Translations under genes and position numbers: made by a program
In this document: positions 5,400 through 8,720 of the stretch, in pieces
How the letters are laid out: each line of letters opens with the position of its first letter
Numbering within the stretch: position 1 is the stretch's first letter
The notes under the pieces: model-generated
Databases searched by the model: none
Seen by the model: only the letters and a program-made list of their open reading frames with translations
Told to the model about the DNA's origin: nothing
From: CAYJRR01 sp964372275 [NCBI: uncultured bacterium]
Lineage (GTDB): Bacteria > CAYJRR01
Assembly (NCBI GenBank): GCA_964372275.1
Contig: CAYJRR010000133.1
Location: 1 to 8,720 of the forward strand
Reading direction: 5' to 3'
DNA: 8,720 nt

Positions 5400-6296
5400 A
5401 TGTCCACCGCCTTTGCGTTGAAGCAGGCCGTGAAGACCTGCCTGTTCTCGCCCCTCACCCCGTGGGCGTCGCCCCGGAGGTCCGGCCCCCACCCGGTCCG
5501 CCTCTGCTTCGTCTTCCACGTGGAGCGGGTCCACGACCGCAGCACCTTCGATGCGCTGGTCACGTTCGCCGACGAATTCGTCCGGCGGTCCGGCACACGG
5601 ATCGTCGCCTGCGTCATGACCCCGGAGTGCCCCTCGATCCGCCGCGAGATGGAGCGCGCGGGGGTCGGCGAGGCGGAGTTCGCCGACCGGCTGGGGCGGC
5701 TTTCCGAGCGGGCGACGATCGGTTACCACGGCCACTTCTACCGCGATCGCGATCCGGACCGGCCGATCCACCACGCGGCGTTCGACGCCGGATCGCTGCG
5801 CGCGCAGCTCGATCGCGAGTGCGAGTGGCTGGCCGCCCACGGGCATCGGCCCTGGATCTACACCGGAGGATGGTGGTTCCTGCACCCGGACACGGTGCGA
5901 ACCCTCGGCGCACGCGGGTTCCGGCTCGACTTCTCGATCCGCCACGAGGAGCCCGACTGCTTCGGCGGCCGATTCTTCGAAGCGGGCCGGGCCCCCTCCC
6001 AGGGCGCACCGTTCCGCCATGCCGAGGGGGGAACGCTCCTCGGCGTCCAGAGCCTGGCCGGCCCGATCGATCCACCCTTCTGGACAGTGCGACGACACCT
6101 CGCCCCGGTGCTTTCACGGATCGAACGGCAACCGGCCTGGGGGGCGCTGCACGCGCACGACTACGACCTCCCGGACAAGTCGGCTCGGTTCCTGTCCAAC
6201 GTGGGCGCCCTCTCCGTCCGAGGCGGCCCGTTCGTGTGGTGCGACGCCGCCGAGATCGAGTCCACCGCCCGCGAGGCGCTCGCTCGATGCGATTGA
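5400..6296 (+). CDS. Divergent NodB-like (polysaccharide deacetylase fold) enzyme
   Basis: A 298-residue protein with the order of NodB-fold motifs but altered residues. The first strand is LCFVFHVERVHD (35-46), where canonical members have T(F/V)D(D/V)E; His40 stands where an Asp is expected. The second motif is TIGYHGHFYRD (106-116): His110 is kept, but the position four residues later, usually His, is Tyr114, with His112 nearby. The third is YTGGWWFLHPDTVRTLGARGFRLDFSI (154-180), corresponding to the FRAGGW...GF..DSS pattern. The last, GALHAHDYDL (248-257), matches the C-terminal His motif. It may deacetylate a sugar or have a changed reaction. There is no signal peptide. The ATG at 5400 has only a weak GAAG ahead; GTG at 5430 is an in-frame alternative. 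The gene leads the rightward set and overlaps the next by ten bases. Fold likely, activity uncertain. Confidence 0.68.
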   Translation: MSTAFALKQAVKTCLFSPLTPWASPRRSGPHPVRLCFVFHVERVHDRSTFDALVTFADEFVRRSGTRIVACVMTPECPSIRREMERAGVGEAEFADRLGRLSERATIGYHGHFYRDRDPDRPIHHAAFDAGSLRAQLDRECEWLAAHGHRPWIYTGGWWFLHPDTVRTLGARGFRLDFSIRHEEPDCFGGRFFEAGRAPSQGAPFRHAEGGTLLGVQSLAGPIDPPFWTVRRHLAPVLSRIERQPAWGALHAHDYDLPDKSARFLSNVGALSVRGGPFVWCDAAEIESTAREALARCD

Positions 6297-7276
6297 GCGT
6301 CGTCATCCCGAGCCGGAACCGGACCGCGTCGCTGGCCACGACGCTCCCGCCGCTGCTTCGAGAGATCGAGTCGTTCGGCGACGCGGAAGCGGTCCTCGTC
6401 GACGACGCCTCCGACGAAGACTACCCGGCGCGCCTGGGAGCGCTGCTCGACCGGACTCGCTACGTCCGCCTGCCGCGGAACGAAGGGGCCGCCCGTGCGC
6501 GAAACCGCGGCGCGGAGGAGGCGCGCGGCGAGATCCTCGTCTTCCTCGACGACGACATCGAGGTCGGATCGGGTTTCCTCGCCCGACACGCCGATCGCCA
6601 TCGGGCGCTGGACGCACCGCGGATCGTCACCGGACTGCAGGTCCTTCCCGAAGCGACGTTTCGCGGAAGCTTCGGTCGCTATCGGATCTGGAAGGACCGG
6701 CAGTACCAGTCGCCCCCTGGAGAGCCGGAGTCGGCCCGGCCGATCACCGGACTCACCTCGGCGAACTGCTCGCTCCCGCGCGCGTCGTTCGTCGCCCTCG
6801 GCGGCTTCGCGACCGGCGTGAGGGACCTGGCCTGCCAGGACTACGAATTCGCGTGGCGCGCGCGAGAGGCCGGATACACCATCCTGTTCGACCCCGCGAT
6901 CCGCACCCTCCACCACGACTCGAGCCGGACCGTCTCGACCTACCTGCGGCGGCAGCACGCGTTCGGATACTCCCACGTGCGTCTGCGCGCGCTGAACCCG
7001 ACGATCGACCGCGATCCGATGCTCGCCGAGGAGCTCCGGCGCCGCGGCCCGATCGAACGAGGCCAGCCGGCGGGAATCGTCCTGCGCAAGATCGCCTTCC
7101 GCGCGCTCGCCGCGCGACCGGTGTCGGCCGCCCTCGAGGCCGCGGCGAAGGGATGCGACGCCGTCGGCCTGCTCGACCGACTCGCCTTCCCGCTCTACGA
7201 GCTGGCGGTCGAGGCCTCGTACCAACGCGGGTACGACGCGGCGGTTCGCGCCTTCGCCCCGCGGAAGGCCGGATGA
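6287..7276 (+). CDS. Family 2 glycosyltransferase (GT-A fold)
   Basis: A 329-residue GT2 enzyme. The N-terminal 220 residues have LSVVIPSRNRTASL (3-16), AVLVDDASDED (35-45), NEGAARARNRGA (65-76), VFLDDDIEVG (85-94) with the metal-binding DDD, SANCSLPRASFVALGGF (158-174), and QDYEFAWRAREAGY (184-197), which carries the catalytic acidic pair in this family. The arrangement resembles rhamnosyl- and galactofuranosyl-type or general exopolysaccharide GT2 enzymes; the donor cannot be told. The C-terminal 100 residues are helical and may contact the acceptor or membrane, without a clear transmembrane segment. The ATG at 6287 lies ten bases inside the end of the deacetylase gene, with GAGG at 6273-6276. 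The long open frame upstream of 6287 lies over that gene and is not coding. The stop overlaps the next start by ATGA. Confidence 0.9.
   Translation: MRLSVVIPSRNRTASLATTLPPLLREIESFGDAEAVLVDDASDEDYPARLGALLDRTRYVRLPRNEGAARARNRGAEEARGEILVFLDDDIEVGSGFLARHADRHRALDAPRIVTGLQVLPEATFRGSFGRYRIWKDRQYQSPPGEPESARPITGLTSANCSLPRASFVALGGFATGVRDLACQDYEFAWRAREAGYTILFDPAIRTLHHDSSRTVSTYLRRQHAFGYSHVRLRALNPTIDRDPMLAEELRRRGPIERGQPAGIVLRKIAFRALAARPVSAALEAAAKGCDAVGLLDRLAFPLYELAVEASYQRGYDAAVRAFAPRKAG
7263..7268 (+). promoter_or_regulatory. Shine-Dalgarno for the GT4 gene, inside the upstream GT2 gene
   Basis: GGAAGG lies four bases before the ATG at 7273, within the last codons of the preceding gene. Together with the ATGA overlap it fixes this start and points to coupled translation. 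Confidence 0.55.
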
Positions 7277-8334
7277 TCCGCGTCTTTCACTTCGCGCAGG
7301 ATGCCGACACCAGCGGCTTCTTTCCGCAGCTGGCCCGGTTTCACGACCGGACCCGGTTCGAGATGACGTTCGGAACGCTCGGGACCACGGCGCCGGAGCT
7401 CCGGGCGGCGATGGAGGCGGAGGGCGTCCGGGTGACGAGCCTCGGCGCGCGCGGCCGCCGGGACTACCCGCGCGCACTCGCGAGGCTGGTCTCCGAGCTT
7501 CGAACGGCGCGCCCCGACGTCCTCCACACGCACCTCTTCGACCCATCGGCCGTCGGGCTCGTCGCCGGAGCGATCGCGCGCGTCCCGGTGCGGGTGATGA
7601 CCCGCCACCACACCGACCTCCACCAGCGACTCGGAAAGCCCCTGCACGTCGCCGTCGACCGGGCCACCGCCGCGATGGCGCATCACGTCGTGGCCGTCTC
7701 GGAACACACGCGCCGCACGATCGTCGAGCGGGAGGGAACCCCGCCGCGGAAGGTGACGACGATCCACAACGGCATCGACCTGACGCGCGTCGAGCCCCCC
7801 TCCGAGGGCGAGGTCCACGCGCTGCGGGTCGAGCTCGGAATCGAACGTTCCGTGGTCGTCACCGTCGTCGCCCGCCTCCACCCGGACAAGGGGCACGACG
7901 TCCTGCTCGACGCGCTCGCCCTGCTGCGAGACGAGATTCCACCCGTGGTCGTCCTGCTGGCGGGCGAGGGCCCGCACCGGGAGGCGCTCGAACGACGCGC
8001 GGCGAGCCTCGGCCCCTCCGCTCACCTCCGCTTCCTCGGCTTCCGGAAGGACATCGCCCGCCTCTACGCCGCCGCCGACCTCGTCGTTCTTCCGAGCCAA
8101 AACGAAGCGTTCGGCCTGGTCCTCCCGGAGGCGATGGCCCTCCACCGTCCGGTCCTGGCGACCGCGGTCGGGGGGATCCCCGAGATCGTGGAACACGGCG
8201 TCACCGGTTGGCTGGTGGAGCCCGGCTCCGCGGCGGCGATGGCGTCCGCCCTGAAAACGCTGCTCCTCTCCCCGGACCTGCGGCGCCGCCTCGGCGCGCG
8301 GTCGTCGAGTCCAAGTTTCGGTTCGACCGGATGA
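7273..8334 (+). CDS. GT4 glycosyltransferase, C-terminus altered by apparent -1 frameshift
   Basis: A retaining-type GT4 enzyme. The N-terminal domain shows VFHFAQDADTSGF (4-16), VLHTHLFDPSAVG (83-95), TRHHTDLH (110-117) and VVAVSEHTRRTIV (139-151). The junction is VTTIHNGIDLTR (161-172), and the donor domain has VVARLHPDKGHDVLL (198-212), VLLAGEGPHREAL (227-239), HLRFLGFRKDI (251-261) and the intact EX7E motif NEAFGLVLPE (Glu278 and Glu286). The expected C-terminal crossover helix is missing from this frame: after RRRLGAR (337-343) it reads SSSPSFGSTG and stops at 8334. The helix is found, with good likeness, one frame over at 8301-8426. One extra base near 8285-8301 would rejoin them into about 384 residues, the normal family length. 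As written, the product has 353 residues and lacks a helix that usually packs back on the N-terminal domain, so it may be inactive, or the base may be a sequence error. Confidence 0.88.
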   Translation: MIRVFHFAQDADTSGFFPQLARFHDRTRFEMTFGTLGTTAPELRAAMEAEGVRVTSLGARGRRDYPRALARLVSELRTARPDVLHTHLFDPSAVGLVAGAIARVPVRVMTRHHTDLHQRLGKPLHVAVDRATAAMAHHVVAVSEHTRRTIVEREGTPPRKVTTIHNGIDLTRVEPPSEGEVHALRVELGIERSVVVTVVARLHPDKGHDVLLDALALLRDEIPPVVVLLAGEGPHREALERRAASLGPSAHLRFLGFRKDIARLYAAADLVVLPSQNEAFGLVLPEAMALHRPVLATAVGGIPEIVEHGVTGWLVEPGSAAAMASALKTLLLSPDLRRRLGARSSSPSFGSTG

Positions 8335-8426
8335 TGCGAGAGTATGAGGCCCTGTATGACCGCCTGGTGGCCGGACGAAAAGGAGATGGGCCTGCTCACT
8401 CCGGGATCGCTGGAGGGATGACGTGA
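8298..8426 (+). pseudogene. Displaced C-terminal helix of the GT4 gene (other frame)
   Basis: In the frame beginning at 8298 the translation is AVVESKFRFDRMMREYEALY followed by DRLVAGRKGD, the usual end of GT4 enzymes (a V.E.F.F..M...Y..LY pattern). It has no start of its own in this part. It ends with TGA at 8424-8426, which overlaps the next gene's GTG by four bases, the same coupling style as elsewhere in this cluster. That overlap argues that 8426, not 8334, is the native end of the GT4 gene. I place the break between about 8285 and 8301 because both frames read Arg/Ala/Gly-rich there. Confidence 0.7.
8412..8417 (+). promoter_or_regulatory. Shine-Dalgarno for the methyltransferase-like gene
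   Basis: GGAGGG lies five bases before the GTG at 8423 and is the strongest ribosome site in the window. It decides for the GTG at 8423; the ATG at 8418 is out of frame and is followed at once by a stop. Confidence 0.6.
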
Positions 8427-8720
8427 CCTCCGTCTTGCATTGGATGCAGCGCGCGTTGAACGTCTGTCTCGATCCGAACCTGCTTCGCCGAGCCCTCCTG
8501 CGACGTTCGAGCAGGGCTTCCTTGGAAGAGCGGGTCGCCTACGATCTGTTCCCTCGCCCGCACTACGCCTACGGCCTGTATCAGGCGGCGGTCGAGGCGC
8601 AGCGGCTGGGTCTGCGAGACATCGCAGCGATCGAGTTCGGCGTCGCGGGGGGCAACGGACTCCTCGAGCTCGAGTCGCTCGCTCGGGAGATCGGACAGAC
8701 GCTGGGCCTGGAGATCCACG
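8423..8720 (+). CDS. Probable class I SAM-dependent methyltransferase, N-terminal part (cut by window edge)
   Basis: The first 99 codons are present. After a basic, helical start comes RPHYAYGLYQAAVEAQRLGL (45-64), then IAAIEFGVAGGNGLLELE (67-84). The glycine-rich EFGVAGGNG loop after a beta strand fits motif I of Rossmann-fold SAM methyltransferases, and this wording with the preceding Tyr-rich segment is familiar from uncharacterised proteins annotated as methyltransferases in glycan clusters. If so, it would methylate a sugar or an end group of the polysaccharide in the cytoplasm. The later motifs lie beyond the edge, so the activity is not shown. The GTG start is set by GGAGGG and by a four-base overlap with the frame-restored end of the GT4 gene. 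The codons are less C/G-ended than in the glycosyltransferases before it (about 18 of 99 end in A or T by hand count). Confidence 0.62.
   Translation, partial: MTSVLHWMQRALNVCLDPNLLRRALLRRSSRASLEERVAYDLFPRPHYAYGLYQAAVEAQRLGLRDIAAIEFGVAGGNGLLELESLAREIGQTLGLEIH

Noticed and set aside
5364-6098. 244-codon minus-strand frame over the deacetylase and divergent gap
   Set aside because: It would be antisense to a gene with ordered NodB-like motifs and would cover the only divergent intergenic region.
6161-7546. 461-codon open frame on the minus strand
   Set aside because: It is antisense to the GT2 and GT4 genes, which carry full motif sets; the product is low-complexity Arg/Gly-rich.
7195-8196. 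333-codon open frame on the minus strand
   Set aside because: It is antisense to the GT4 gene, with only mirror-image codon patterns (many Asp/Val/Glu/Arg) and no motif.
8281-8310. Programmed -1 ribosomal frameshift in the GT4 gene
   Set aside because: The tract GCGCGCGGTCGTCG has no X-XXY-YYZ slippery heptamer and no clear downstream pseudoknot; a lost base or sequencing error is simpler.

Overview
This window comes from a GC-rich bacterial genome (about two-thirds G+C by eye; codons end mostly in C or G). It holds part of a surface-polysaccharide biosynthesis locus. The lineage cannot be fixed from the sequence. The GC content and the XrtA/exosortase-style polysaccharide deacetylase start at the left edge would suit an environmental high-GC group such as Acidobacteriota, Gemmatimonadota, Eisenbacteria or Myxococcota, but that is a guess. 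No RNA gene, insertion sequence, CRISPR array or confident terminator was seen.

The layout is divergent around a 49-bp gap (5351-5399). Leftward, on the minus strand, the order is: a family 2 glycosyltransferase (4433-5350); a GT-B glycosyltransferase joined to it by a 4-base GTGA overlap (3240-4436); a 122-bp gap; a small repetitive coiled-coil protein (2638-3117); a 128-bp gap; a second GT-B glycosyltransferase (1433-2509); a polytopic membrane protein joined by a 4-base ATGA overlap (132-1436); and the first 39 codons of a canonical polysaccharide deacetylase (1-118, cut by the edge). Rightward, on the plus strand, are a divergent NodB-like deacetylase (5400-6296), a family 2 glycosyltransferase (6287-7276), a GT4 glycosyltransferase (7273-8334, apparently frameshifted so that its C-terminal helix lies in another frame up to 8426), and the start of a probable SAM-dependent methyltransferase (8423 to the right edge).

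Together the genes encode five cytosolic glycosyltransferases (two family 2, three GT-B), a membrane protein that could be a GT-C transferase or polymerase, two deacetylase-type enzymes and a methyltransferase-like protein. This fits assembly of a decorated exopolysaccharide, O-antigen-like glycan or glycolipid. No flippase, priming transferase, chain-length regulator or export gene is visible, so the cluster must continue beyond the window.

The points most worth a second look are: (i) the GT4 frameshift, which lies where third-position base use also changes; (ii) the coiled-coil gene built on a 42-bp DNA period, compositionally unlike its neighbours and splitting the leftward gene string; and (iii) the deacetylase at 5400-6296, where the expected metal and catalytic positions look replaced. 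I see no evidence of a wholly new class of system; the unusual content is in these details.
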